DNA of 64,000 nt from Synanceia verrucosa (lineage: Eukaryota > Chordata > Actinopteri > Perciformes > Synanceiidae). A program made the translations under genes and the position numbers. Below, in pieces: positions 30,147 through 41,739 of the stretch (position 1 is its first letter; every line of letters begins with the position of its first letter). The stretch lies in contig CM056564.1 in assembly GCA_029721515.1 (NCBI GenBank), forward strand, positions 62,001 through 126,000. Reading direction: 5' to 3'. Below the pieces are notes generated by a model, which saw only the letters and a list, made by a program, of their open reading frames with translations, ran no database searches and was not told the DNA's origin.

Positions 30147-33030
30147 TCCATCAGGTAAATCCATGTACACTAGATGTTTATCTGATAGTGCTGTAGCCAA
30201 GTTTAAGAATATAATTCCATTAGCTTTTAATTCAATACCTAATATCAATATACTTGATGGCTCAGACTTCAGTCCTACTCAAATTGATAATTTGGTAGAT
30301 AGTACTGCAGACTCTCTGCGAGCATCTCTTGACTCTGTTGCTCCTCTAAAAAAGAAGATAGTAAAGCACAGAAAGCTGGCTCCATGGTATAACCCTCACA
30401 CCCGCAGTTTAAAACAAGCAGCAAGAAGATTTGAAAGGAAGTGGCGTTTAACCGGTCTGCAAGAGTGTCGTCTGGACTGGCATGATAGTTTGAAAGTTTA
30501 TAGGAAGGCTCTCCGTAAGGCCAGAGCAGCTTATTATTCATCATTAATAGAGGAAAATAAAAACAACCCCAGGTTTCTTTTCAGCACTGTAGCCAGGCTG
30601 ACAGAGAGCCACAGCTCTATTGAACCATCTGTTCCCATAACCCTCAGTAGTAGTGACTTCATGAGCTTCTTTAATGAGAAGATTATAACTATTAGGGAGA
30701 AAATCAGTCACACTGTGCCTTTAACTGAAACTGCTTTGTCTTTAAACACAGGAAGCATAGGACTCATTGAAGAACTTGATGTATACTTGGACTGCTTTTC
30801 TCCCATAGACCTCCACAAACTGACTTCATTGATTTCCTCATCTAAGCCTTCTACCTGTCTCTTAGATCCCATCCCAACTTCACTGGTTAAAGAAGTTTTA
30901 CTGTTACTGAGCACCTCTTTATTAAACATGATCAACTTATCTTTGCTGTCAGGCTATCTACGTCAGTCATTTAAAGTAGCCGTAATCAAACCTCTTCTGA
31001 AGAAGCCCGGTCTTGATCCAGAGGTTTTAGCCAACTATAGACCAATATCCAACCTTCCTTTTCTTTCTAAGATCCTTGAGAAAGCAGTGTGCAGTCAGCT
31101 GTGTGACTTCCTCCAGAACAATAATCTATTTGAGGACTTTCAGTCAGGATTTAGAAAATATCATAGCACCGAGACCGCTCTGGTGAAAATTACTAATGAC
31201 CTGCTAGTTGCTTCAGACAGTGGACTCGTCTCAGTACTTGTCTTGTTAGATCTTAGCGCTGCTTTTGATACTATTGACCACCATATCCTGTTGCAGAGAT
31301 TAGAACATTTAATTGGCATCAGAGGAACTGCTTTAAGCTGGTTCAAATCCTACTTATCGGATCGATCACAGTTTGTTCACATTAATGATGAGTCCTCCAT
31401 GCAGTCCATAGTCAGTTATGGAGTTCCTCAAGGTTCTGTGCTTGGGCCTATTCTATTTACTTTATATATGCTTCCTTTAGATAATGTTATCAGGAAACAC
31501 TAAATAAACTTTCACTGTTATGCAGATGATACTCAGCTATATTTGTCATTTAAGTCAGACGAATCCAGCCAGTTAGCTAAACTCCAAACATGTCTTCAGG
31601 ATATAAAAACTTGGATGACGCACAACTACTTCTTGTTAGATTCAGATAAAACTGAGGTTATACTAATTGGCCCTGAAAATCTCAGAAATAACCTATCTAA
31701 TGACTTATTTACTCTAGGTGGCTTTGCACCAGCCTCGAGCACCACTGTAAGGAATCTAGGGGTAATTTTTGACCAAGATATGTCCTTCAACGTCCACATG
31801 AAACAAACAGCTAGAACAGCTTTTTTTCATCTGCATAACATTGCAAAAATAAGGCATATTCTCTCCCAAAACGATGCAGAAAAATTAGTCCATGCTTTTG
31901 TAACTTCTAGGCTGGACTACTGCAATTCCTTATTATCAGGCTGCCCTAATAAGTCTATCAGGACTCTCCAGCTGGTCCAGAATGCTGCAGCACGTGTTCT
32001 GACCAGAACCAGGAAAAGAGACCATATTTCTCCGGTGTTAGCCTCTCTGCACTGGCTCCCTGTAAAATCTAGAATAGAATTTAAAATCCTCCTCCTCACC
32101 TACAAGGCACTGAATGGTCAGGCACCATCTTATCTTAAAGAGCTAATAGTGCCTTATAATCCTGCTAAAACTCTGCGCTCTCAGAATGCTATTAGAGGAC
32201 TATTAGAGGTTCCTCGGGTTTATAAAAGTAGAATGGGAGCTGGAGCTTTCAGTTATCAAGCTCCTCTTCTGTGGAACCAACTCCCTCTTTCAGTCCGGGA
32301 GGCAGACACCATCCCCTTATTCAAGAGGAGGCTTAAGACTTTCCTTTTTGATAGTGCTTATAGTTACGACTGATCCAAGGTTGACTCAGGCTGCCTTGGA
32401 TCAATCCTTAGTTATGCTGCTATAGGTCTAGACTGCCGGGGGACTTCCTCTGATACACTGAGCTTCTCTTCTTCTTCATTTTGATGCCTCCATTAAGTCA
32501 TTTCACTAACTCATCTTCTTCCCCGGAGTCCCTGTGCTCTCAGCTCCCAGGTGTTCGTGAGCTGAGGCTACTTGGTGAGAAGGAGGTGGTGTCATCCAGG
32601 CTCCGTTCTGTCGTGATGGTGGTGAGATGGAGAAGAGGCGATGCTGCTCAGGTATCCATGGACCTAGTCTACCTGGTGGAGTAGTGGTTGTGCAGACCAG
32701 TCAGGCTTCATCTTCTGGTTCTGAGCAACGTGGTGGTGACGAGGTCATCCTGCGGAGGCTTCTCCTGTTTGGTGTGGTGGAGTGGAAGATGTGCTGCCCA
32801 GGCTTCTTCTGGTTGGCGTGTTGGAGAGGATGACATGCTTCTCATCCTTTGCTGATAGCTTGATGATGCTCTTCATCCCCTTGGACACTCTCATATAATT
32901 CTATATATACACACTGTATATTAGCTGTTGTTATATTGATTTGGACATTTCCATACAATTTTGTATGTTAGTGTTAATGTGTTTTCATTGTTGTTATTCT
33001 GTACACATGATATGTACACATGATGAAATG
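30147..33030 (+). mobile_element. L2 (Maui-like) LINE, 5'-truncated
   Basis: The duplicate A' sequence breaks at 30146 and a LINE begins inside its ORF2, after the endonuclease. It contains the reverse-transcriptase frame (30163-32373) and a 3' UTR of about 650 bp ending near GTACACATGATGAAATGAT. 5' truncation is normal for target-primed insertion. A target duplication could not be identified because the downstream boundary runs into a 22-bp repeat. Confidence 0.85.
30163..32373 (+). pseudogene. L2-type reverse transcriptase, one in-frame stop
   Basis: A single frame covers about 736 codons with one TAA at 31501-31503 and no frameshift. Domains in order: post-endonuclease linker with R-R-F-E-R-K-W (residues about 85-95), RT block [19 protein letters not shown] (about 290), the block [20 protein letters not shown] (about 325), [11 protein letters not shown] (first catalytic Asp, about 363), [14 protein letters not shown] (about 422), then, after the stop, YADDTQLYL (catalytic Asp pair). 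It ends with the thumb and C-terminal region (SRLDYCNSLLSGCP; LASLHWLPVKSRIEFK). All catalytic motifs are present, so one reversion would reopen the frame, but the endonuclease is absent. It is presumably a dead copy. Confidence 0.9.
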
Positions 33031-33215
33031 ATAATAGAAGGTACAGTACAGATCAAAGCAGAATAGAATACAGATCAAAGCAGAATAGAATACAGATCAA
33101 AGCAGATTAGAATTCAGATCAAAGCAGAATGGAATACAGATCAAAGCAGATTAGAATACAGATCAAAGCAGAATAGAATAAAGATCAAAGCAGATCAGAA
33201 TACAGATCAACACAG
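33031..33215 (+). repeat. 22-bp minisatellite (CAGATCAAAGCAGAATAGAATA)
   Basis: About eight units of CAGATCAAAGCAGAWTAGAATA, preceded by GATAATAGAAGGTACAGTACAGATC. The same 5' flank and array recur in direct orientation at 36052-36165. Confidence 0.9.
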
Positions 33216-33346
33216 GCAGACCTACGTGAGGCTTGAACCAGAGGGAAGACGTTCCCGGGGTAGGGCCCTGGAGGCCATTTTCGGTTAAGCCAAGAACGGG
33301 GGGGTCGGCTGCTCAGGGCCCCTATGGATGTTGTCTTTGGGGGTCA
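33216..33346. other. GC-rich lead-in to the dual-hairpin array
   Basis: CAGACCTACGTGAGGCTTGAACC...GTTCCCGGGGTAGGGCCCTGG...GGGGGGGTCGGCTGCTCAGG has a composition unlike its neighbours. No frame or RNA family recognised. Confidence 0.4.
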
Positions 33347-34052
33347 TAAGACTGCTATGAGTTACATAGCAGTGCTGACAGAGTTGCTGTCAGCGGGTGT
33401 GTATTAAGACTGCTATGAGTTACATAACAGTGCTGACAGAGTTGCTGTCAGCGGGTGTGTATTAAGACTGCTATGAGTTACATAACAGTGCTGACAGAGT
33501 TGCTGTCAGCGGGTGTGTATTAAGACTGTTATGAGTTACATAGCAGTGCTGACAGAGTTGCTGTCAGCGGGTGTGTATTAAGACTGTTATGAGTTACATA
33601 GCAGTGCTGACAGAGTTGCTGTCAGTGGGTGTGTATTTGTGTATTAAGACTGTTATGAGTTACATAGCAGTGCTGACAGAGTTGCTGTCAGTGGGTGTGT
33701 ATTAAGACTGTTATGAGTTACATAGCAGTGCTGACAGAGTTGCTGTCAGCGGGTGTGTATTAAGACTGTTATGAGTTACATAGCAGTGCTGACAGAGTTG
33801 CTGTCAGTGGGTGTGTATTAAGACTGTTATGAGTTACATAGCAGTGCTGACAGAGTTGCTGTCAGTGGGTGTGTATTAAGACTGTTATGAGTTACATAGC
33901 AGTGCTGACAGAGTTGCTGTCAGTGGGTGTGTATTTGTGTATTAAGACTGTTATGAGTTACATAGCAGTGCTGACAGAGTTGCTGTCAGCGGGTGTGTAT
34001 TAAGACTATTATGAGTTACATAGCAGTGCTGACAGAGTTGCTGTCAGTGTGA
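33347..34052 (+). repeat. 58-bp minisatellite with two hairpins per unit, 12 units
   Basis: Each unit holds CTGCTATG-AGTTA-CATAGCAG and GCTGACAG-AGTTG-CTGTCAGC, two 8-bp stems with 5-nt AGTTR loops, followed by GGGTGTGTATT. Unit starts are near 33348, 33406, 33464, 33522, 33580, 33646, 33704, 33762, 33820, 33878, 33944 and 34002. Two 66-bp units with an extra TGTGTATT occur five units apart. The first stem changes C to T in later units (CTGTTATG), which still pairs as G-U in RNA. Conserved between the flanking DNA and array: nothing coding. Confidence 0.95.
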
Positions 34053-36050
34053 TTTCCGACCACTGCTGCTGGAAATTTTAATTGGAGACCTTTGGGGCAG
34101 AAGTAACATACATATTGAAGACTTTTAGTTGTTTGTCAGTTTATCTCAGTGTAAACTAACACAATGGGTAATGAATCGTCCAAAGCTCTGAGTCGTGGTG
34201 GATCGAAAGCTAATGTAATTTAATTCTCCAAATAGCAGAAGGAGAGGTCAACCTGTCATTGAAGTCATGTTATTACATATTTTTGCACACATACCGTACA
34301 TCTGAGCAAATAACACGTTTATACATGATATGAGACCTTGCATGCCTGTGTGGTCACAGGTAGATAGTCAGCTTGGTGGAGGGCGTCATGGTCACAGGGT
34401 CACTTCACTGTAAGAAATGATTCTGTGCTCATGTAGATTTGAATTAATGTATTAGATAAAATACATTCAATATGATTGTGTTTTTGATTTTGAGACAACT
34501 ATTTAATTAAATTTCAAATAAAATGCACCCATTGTAGTTAATAATAAAAAAAATAAAACATAAGGATTATATTTATAAAATCCCAAATAGAGAGAACATT
34601 GAGTTGATTGAAATTAATATAAACAGGCAGATTTTAATTGAAGTGTTTTTTTTTTTGTTTTTTTTAAATATGTCTGCAATTCCCATCATGCCCCTGCCCC
34701 ATATTACAGTATTTGCAGTTACTTTGTTAAGCTAGCTGATTGACCTTTGTAAATGCAGATATTACTTTGTGTTTTAATGCGCCTGTTTTGAACATGGCAG
34801 TTTATGGAGTTCACTGTCATGTTTTTGCTCTTTTACAGTTCCACCATCGGTGAGGTGGCTGTAACTTTTCTTGATCCAGGGACAGCAGGACATCATGCAG
34901 CCTGGTCCCCTGCCACGTCAGGCAGGTGCTGTTAGCCAGGGACAGATCACATTTAAGGTAAGATATACAGTAAGTTTAGGTTAAGGATAGATATCATAAA
35001 AGTCTTGTCTCAATACCTGCATCAAAAAAGATGTCAGTCAGAGCCAAAAGGATTGGCAGAGTAATCAATGAGTCGATAGGCAGCTATTTTAATAATTGAT
35101 TCATTTTTCATTTTTTAAAGTGGTTCACTGGTTCCAGTATTTAGCCTAGCAAAGATCCTTTATGAACCATTGCTGGTGCTAGCTTCTGGTAGTTGTACAG
35201 TAAAGCTACAAGCATCATTTTGTACCATAACCTTGGCCTACTTACCAGCTATTGGTCTGCTCTGATTGCAATTTGCTTGATTACTATGAAAATAAGAGTA
35301 TAGTTAATATAGTTGAATCATGATTAACAAATGCTTCATGCTATCAGTTAAGACATACTGTATCTATACAGCTACATGTAGACCATATCTTTTTTCATGT
35401 GTAGCCTTCATGTCAACTTAGCTGTATAAACACAGATAATAACAATAATTATGTACATATACAATTATATAAATATACACAATTCGCCTTCATGCAGAGA
35501 CAATTTGAGCTTTGCATTTATTTGACGCCAGCTATGTATTCTTATCTCAGTCAGCAGCCTTCAGAAATAATACTTAGCTAACATAGGTCATCTTATCTCA
35601 ATGAGAACTGTTAGCAACTGTGACTCGATAATATCATCGAACAGAAGGGTACATGTTGTCAAGCGACAACAATAAAACTAAAATAAAATAAAATAAAAAT
35701 AAAAAAAAATGTGTTAAAGATGTTGCCAACATGTGAATGTTAAGGTTACTTACCCGTCTGTGGCGCCACTCTGGAAAATTCCCTCTGCAAGCAGAGATTC
35801 AAGCTTTTTCTACAGTTTAACACGCTGTAGAGTTCAAATTTACACTGCATGTCTGGATAAAAACTGACCTGCTTAGACTCTCTGTCTGTTGTTAACTGGA
35901 CTGGTCACTGGACACTAGACTGATGTGTGTGTGTGTGTGTGTGAGTATACATGCATTATGCATTAAGATACATTAATGTGTAATAATGCACTTATTGATT
36001 TTTGACAATACTTAGTTACTTTGCGGTTGCCCGGGTAACCAAATAAGCAA
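34053..36050. other. Unclassified AT-rich stretch
   Basis: No supported gene. A 19-codon frame at 34164-34223 starts MGNESSKALSRGGSK, a possible myristoylation-type start with no continuation. A sequence with good splice ends (TTTTACAG at about 34840, GTAAGATA at about 34959) encodes no recognisable domain. Short repeats: A-rich 35680-35710; (GT)n at 35925-35942. Confidence 0.4.
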
Positions 36051-36051
36051 A

Positions 36052-36165
36052 CGATAATAGAAGGTACAGTACAGATCAAAGCAGATTAGAATACAGATCA
36101 AAGTAGATTAGAATACAGATCAAAGCAGATTAGAATACAGATCAAAGCAGATTAGAACAGAACGG
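36052..36165 (+). repeat. Second copy of the 22-bp minisatellite with flank
   Basis: GATAATAGAAGGTACAGTACAGATCAAAGCAG and about four further units match 33028-33150 in the same orientation. The 2.85 kb between them is thus bounded by direct repeats. Confidence 0.85.
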
Positions 36166-36437
36166 AACACAACTGAAGTGTTTAACAGAAGACACGCTGC
36201 TCATTTCACCTGAGAAAGTGAAGACAAAACTTTTGAGCTAGCTGATCCATCAGTTATCTGCATCAAGTAAGTACACAAATACATAAAGTAAAGCACTCAT
36301 TAACCAGCTATTATTATTATTACCAAAACACATTTCACCAATGGTCTGTTAGCTGTCAATACAACACTGTTCTACAAAATGTCTCAAATTTTAAAGTACC
36401 TGCTCCAGTTCATATTGTATCATATATTATATTATTG

Positions 36438-36500
36438 GAGTATTAATGCTGATACATCAACATGTAAGCTGTATTTGGGGGCTGGAGTCTATCCCAGCTG
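36438..36500 (-). mobile_element. SINE 3' fragment joined to a unique tail
   Basis: On the minus strand CAGCTGGGATAGACTCCAGC is followed by CCCCAAATACAGCTTACATG and TTGATGTATCAGCATTAA. The identical SINE-tail junction occurs at 63942-64000 on the plus strand. Confidence 0.85.
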
Positions 36501-36849
36501 GGTGATTCTCACGAAATTGTCCTAACTTTTGCAAAAACAATTTTAGGTCAATTTTGCTAGTTTTTTCTCTCATTAGTAGCAAGCAGGGTCTCAACTAACT
36601 GTCTCAATTAAAATGAATGATCAATACATGTTTTTTAATACATTTTGGAATGTTTTATTGAGTCACTGATAAGTTCATTACCGTCACACATTTTCAATTG
36701 ATGATTACTGAATATGTATGAAAGGTAGACCTTTTGTTTTTTTCATGCATGTTCTATTAATAGTTCAGAATAGCCACATAGTGTAAACATTCATAATTTT
36801 TTATTGACAGACTTGACAAATAGCTCCTGTACAGAAATAAAATTTGAAG

Positions 36850-38530
36850 TTATCACTCATGCCCATCCAAATATTTCCATATACAGCAAATGTGATATCG
36901 CTTCGGCCAGGAGAGCATCACACTCTGCCGCAGGAGACTGTGGCACGACATGGTGTGAAGAGAAATTACCATCTCATTACAATGTAATAATCTTTAAACC
37001 TTGACGTCACTTAACAGCTACACATTCCTACCTGTGTTACAATACCAGGATACAGGCATCCGTCATACTTAACGAGCACCCATTGCCCAACTCCAACAGA
37101 ATCCCTATTTTCCGTCTCTTCTTTGAGAATGACTTCTTTTGGAGCACAGCAATCACATGCAGGCTTACAGAAGCATGAGACATCCCTCACTCTGATCTTC
37201 CCTGGTTCTGTTGCAATAAGCTGAAAAAAAACAACAGAAAAATATATGAGTAACGTTGCACATTTATTCAGTGAACATAATGGGAATCATCATAATCTGA
37301 TTGTTTACTGAGTGATACCTTACCTGATGTACTTTCAGAGTGCCCTGCACTGTCTTCAGTGATGGGGGCACTAACTCTCCAAATGTTTCAATGTCCTCTT
37401 CAGTCACCTTGAAGAGTTTCACTGAACTCTGCTCTGACAGGTTGTGCAGCAAGGCTTCAGCATCAGGTATGTCCGTTCCATAGGCTACCAGCCTGTCGGC
37501 AAGATTTTTCAGTGCTCCTCCAACGCCGTCTGGAGCACCTTTCCCGTGTGATGCCTCTGTAAAATTCCAGGTCACAGACTTGAAACCCTTTATGAAAGGC
37601 ACTGTGGATGCCAAATAGAAGGAGACCTGGGGATGGCGGGAGAGAAAGATAGAGAGGTTGAATGTTGAGAGTGAGTCAGAAAGTGAGTGACAGTGAGTGA
37701 GTGTAAATATGGGGTATTTTTGTCTTTCTCATGTTTTACTGATGGATTTATAAAATTCTGACCAATCAATATCAGTCTAAACGTTATTGCTCATGACAAA
37801 CCTTGTTGTGGTATTGGGAAGTTGGCCCATCAGACACCAGGTGGACATGTTTTACTGTGGGGTGACTGGATTTTATATGCTGCCACACTGGATCAAGGTG
37901 TGCCCACGTCGCTACAGCATCGTGCTTTAGACTGCTGGATACCGTGGCAAAGGCTTCCGGCTGTCCCTCACTCACATACAGGACACCAGTATGCAAAGTA
38001 ACCTGTTTGTGACCTCCACCAAAGTGAGTGTCCTTTATTTCCTTGCTCCACTTACAGTTGTAATTTTCACTGTAGTCAAAATGTACAACTCCTTCATCTT
38101 CCACCAATCTCTCTTTCAGCCGCCTGATCTCTCTGAACTGGTGTGCTGTGTTGAAGAGGTGAACCTTGAAACGTGGCAGGTCGTTCTTTGTTTGCTCCAC
38201 CAGTTTTTCTAGGCTGGCCGCTTTCGTTTCCAGAGTGGTGTGCTTGCCTTCAACCTCAGTACCATCAGGAGATTTTTTCCAGTATGGTGATGTTTTTGTC
38301 ACCCACTCATTCCATCTCACCATGTTGTTCTTTGTGGCTGGGTCCATCACAACTGGCAATGGGCTGTCTTTGCAGGTGTTGCAACGGTTATACGCGCAGT
38401 TGATGTTGCTCCAGTCACACACAGTTAATGTGACCAGGTCTGCTGGCTTATTGGAATCTATTAATCCAACTTCTTCACTTTGGATGTGAAGTTTTCATGT
38501 AGTTTGCAGGCACAAGTCTCCCTTTCCTGT
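36850..38530 (-). pseudogene. DDE-like transposase pseudogene, spliced, 5'-truncated
   Basis: Three minus-strand exons share phase 0 junctions: 38530-37802, 37626-37324 and 37220-37032. The first starts within ETCACKLHENFTSKV, has a frameshift near 38470, then CDWSNINCAYNRC, FDYSENYNC (candidate first Asp), and ends SDGPTSQYHNK (candidate second Asp). The second holds TWNFTEASHGKGAPDGVGG (candidate third acidic residue and HGKG turn). The third holds SCFCKPACDCC and GQWVLVKYDGCLYPGIVT. The SENY / SDGP-SQ / HGKG-x-x-DG set recurs in multi-copy proteins of fish and cnidarians that look like DDE transposases. I cannot assign the superfamily. A last exon near 36860-36950 is unclear. Confidence 0.65.
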
Positions 38531-38573
38531 ACTTTTGGGCTCACAATCCATTCTGGATTGTGAGCCCAAAGTT
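38531..38573. repeat. 17-bp perfect palindrome at the transposase break
   Basis: TTTGGGCTCACAATCCA (38534-38550), TTC spacer, TGGATTGTGAGCCCAAA (38554-38570). The left arm lies at the 5' end of the recognisable coding sequence; homology to the gene ends here. Confidence 0.9.
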
Positions 38574-40369
38574 GGATAAAAATTAGTCCTCAAATGAAAA
38601 GATGAATTTTGATCCTTTTTTGACCCCTGAAGCAGTATGTGTCACTGAGTTACAAGTGAGTTGTTTTAAGATAAATTCTATCATGGAGCCACATTGCCAT
38701 CTAGTGGACAATGAAGGTAAATCTTCCATATAATCTTTTGATATTTCATCTGTGAACTTTATGCAAAGCTGTGTTCAAAGTTAATAACTTAGTAATTATA
38801 ATCTATTGTTTTTCTTTGTTAGCATGGTTGAATTAATCCTGTTTAATCTTGTTTAGTTTGGTAAACTACATAATGAGATGCATTACATCTTAAAGTTATG
38901 TGATAATAATCTGCTTATAACATTTGCTGAAAACTGGTGATTATCAAATGTCTCATCACGTGCTTAACACTAAGGTAATAATTTGTTTGGTTTATAGTGG
39001 GAAGTGAATATGTGATTCATAAGTTAACGAGTAGATTATATTCAATTCACTTACATATGAATTAAAAGTGAAAAGAGAGGAAGGATCGTTTAACTCCTCC
39101 CAATTCCACCACTTCTCAAGAATAATAGAAAACCAAAAATCTCCAGACTTCAGTTGTCTTTTAGCTGTTGTCTTTCGTTTTTCCGGTCTTCATCTGTGTC
39201 TCATTAGTTCTTTTTTTATTCTTGCTCTCTGTTATTTGGTTATGTCTACGTGTTAATTTTTAACATCTGATCAGTCAAGTTTAGTCTAAAAAGCAACAGT
39301 GCTTTCATTTCAATGTTTTCATTTCTTTTATTTGGAGTTAACGTTAAGACGATACCCTTCTGGCCAAACGAGATTTAATGAATGTATTATCTGAATAATT
39401 TGTACGACACCATCTGCCACCGAAAGCCAGTCAGCGTCCAGCCATCGCCACCAATGTGCGACCGAAGTCTCTCCGGTGACCAATAGGCCAGCTGATCAGC
39501 GACAACCCAGCTCGCTCTCGTTCCACCCTGCCGACAGGCTTAACCTCCAGTCTGGACTGTGAATCCAAGAAGCACCAGAGCCCACTAAGCTGCCTTCTGG
39601 ACCTGCCTGGAACCAGGAAAACCTGCACAAAGTAGGACGCTTCTGCCCTTTTCTGATTCTTGAGTTGGTGTCAGTCAAACTAAAATATCCACTTAATTTT
39701 TAACAGTAACAGTGAATTACCTCTAGAAAAGAATTAACTTCTTCCCTTAACACTACACACACACACACACACACACATATATATGAAGCAAATGCATAAA
39801 ATTCCTGATTCAGAGTTTTATGATCTTATGATATCAGACTGATCGATCAAATAAGCTTAAACCTTTGATAAAAAGAGATGGTTCCCCTGATTCAACGAGC
39901 AAATCACTGATTAATAATTAATAGTTAGTTCTGTTAATTATTGATAATTGATAATTCATTTATTAAAGCTACAATTCATGAGTTGAAAGAGCTAGCAAGA
40001 TTTGAAAGTAGCACCTCCTCTCAGCCTCCCCTTACCTCCACACTCTCCTCCCATCAGTGCTCCGTCCAAAGCTCCACCCCTTCAAACTTGAACAGTAGCA
40101 TTCAGCAGGGAGAGGAGAGCTGTTATGCTACATCACCACAGCTGTAAAACGTCCCGTTCAAAGCCAATATATCAACGTCATTTTGTCACCTTTATAATGC
40201 AGACAGTGATGATTATGACTGTGCAATATGGTCAAAATGTCATATCCTATAACCTCTTCAATACAAGCCACACCTACGACCAGCTTACACCCACAGAGAA
40301 GCTAACGTTAGCATCAGACTAATACGCGCTACAACAGTAGCTAAGTTAGCAAACATTACATATTTCATG
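38574..40369. other. Unclassified stretch
   Basis: No gene supported. (CA)n at 39757-39777. 39400-39660 is GC-richer with a 65-codon minus frame lacking any recognisable domain. Confidence 0.4.
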
Positions 40370-40930
40370 AAAATAATAACTCCTCCCTAAGCTAAACAAA
40401 TAATTACCTGTCCAACAGGACGAAAGTAACTTCTGCATCACTTTTCAGTCCCTTCAGATGTCTCAGTGTCTCCACTGATGTTCACTCTGGTTTGTCCTCT
40501 TAGCTTTATCCAGAGTTTTGTCTTTCAGTCTTTTCTTCCTCCCTCTTTCTTCTCTTTGTCTGTTTAGCATGATGAGTCGTCAGAAGTAACACTGAAGTGG
40601 TATTTTTGGCTGCATTTTCTCTGACATTGTTCCCTACAGAAGGGATTTCCCTGCTATCTCTGTATTTCTGCAGATGAACTGTGTGTTTGATATTTCCAGC
40701 AACAGCGGGGAGGAGGGAGGGACATGAGCAGGATGACACATGATTGGTTCTCTCATCTCGCTCTGAGTGTCAGTTGATTGGTCAGAGTTTTTACAGTCCT
40801 GTAGCTGCCACAGAGGTCTGATTCTTTCCCTTCCTTTTTCTGAACACATCATGTATTGACTGCTCTCAGGGTAGAAGGAGCATTTCACCCAGTAGAACAA
40901 AAAGTGTTTCTGAACAGCATCATGGATTGC
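40370..40930 (-). repeat. Dispersed repeat, inverted copy of 12891-13440
   Basis: The reverse complement matches 12891-13440 closely, including the GGTCTGATTCTTT end and the TAATTATTTG...GGAGGAGTTATT end. Minus-strand frames inside it are not shared in frame between copies. Confidence 0.7.
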
Positions 40931-40969
40931 AGCTTTAATATCTAAAAAGTGTGGTTTATGCTACATCAC

Positions 40970-41070
40970 ACATTTTCAACATTCAACTTTTATATTAATT
41001 TCACACATTTTCAACATTCAACTTTTAAATTAATTTCACACATTTTCAACATTCAACTTTGAAATTGAAT
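40970..41070 (+). repeat. Short ACATTTTCAACATTCAACTT minisatellite
   Basis: Three imperfect units with the same core as the array at 17870-18085. Confidence 0.75.
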
Positions 41071-41739
41071 TAAATTATACATTCATATTTTTTCAAAATT
41101 GATTCTACTTCACCTTCCCAAAACATTCAACCCAGCATTAGCAGATTAGCTTAAGCTAAGCAGCATTCAGCATGAGCAGCGTAGCTTCAGCTGACAGTAT
41201 TCCCACACATTTTCAGTAGGAAATGCATATTTTAGTTGTTAAAGTTCAGTTGTAGAAAGTGGTTATGACAATTGAGAGCTGACAGGAAAAAGGTAGATTA
41301 AAAATTGATTAACTGTTTAGTTGTTTGTGATTGAATGATGTATTATAAATGCCAGTTTAGTAGAAGCTTTACTCAGTATCATTTACAGTTAGTCGTAAGA
41401 AATCGTTATGATTATTTTATTGTTGTTATGATTTTATTCAGTATCCTTGACAAGTAACCGCGGTAAAGTGAGCTGCCATTCAGAATTCCGTTGCGCGTAT
41501 AACAGGGTAAATGCAGCGTGTGAGAGCTGAAGTCCTTAAAGGTACATATGCATTTTTTTCAGCAATATGTAACATACTGCTGCTACCAATACTACTATTG
41601 ATAATGATGATTACAATGGTTGTGAAGCTTGTTTTGTTAATTGAAAGTTTACTATACAAAATTGTAACTATACTGTATAGTGCATAACAAAAGATCCATA
41701 ATTTGCCATATTTCATATCAAATTAAAGGAAATCAATAA

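Noticed and set aside
30275..30544. Minus-strand frame inside the L2 ORF
   Set aside because: It is the antisense shadow of the reverse-transcriptase gene.
33347..34052. Possible CRISPR array (regular repeats with hairpins)
   Set aside because: There are no unique spacers; units are nearly identical end to end and the genome is eukaryotic.
39431..39678. Two overlapping minus-strand frames rich in Arg and Gly
   Set aside because: Short, no domain, explained by local GC content.
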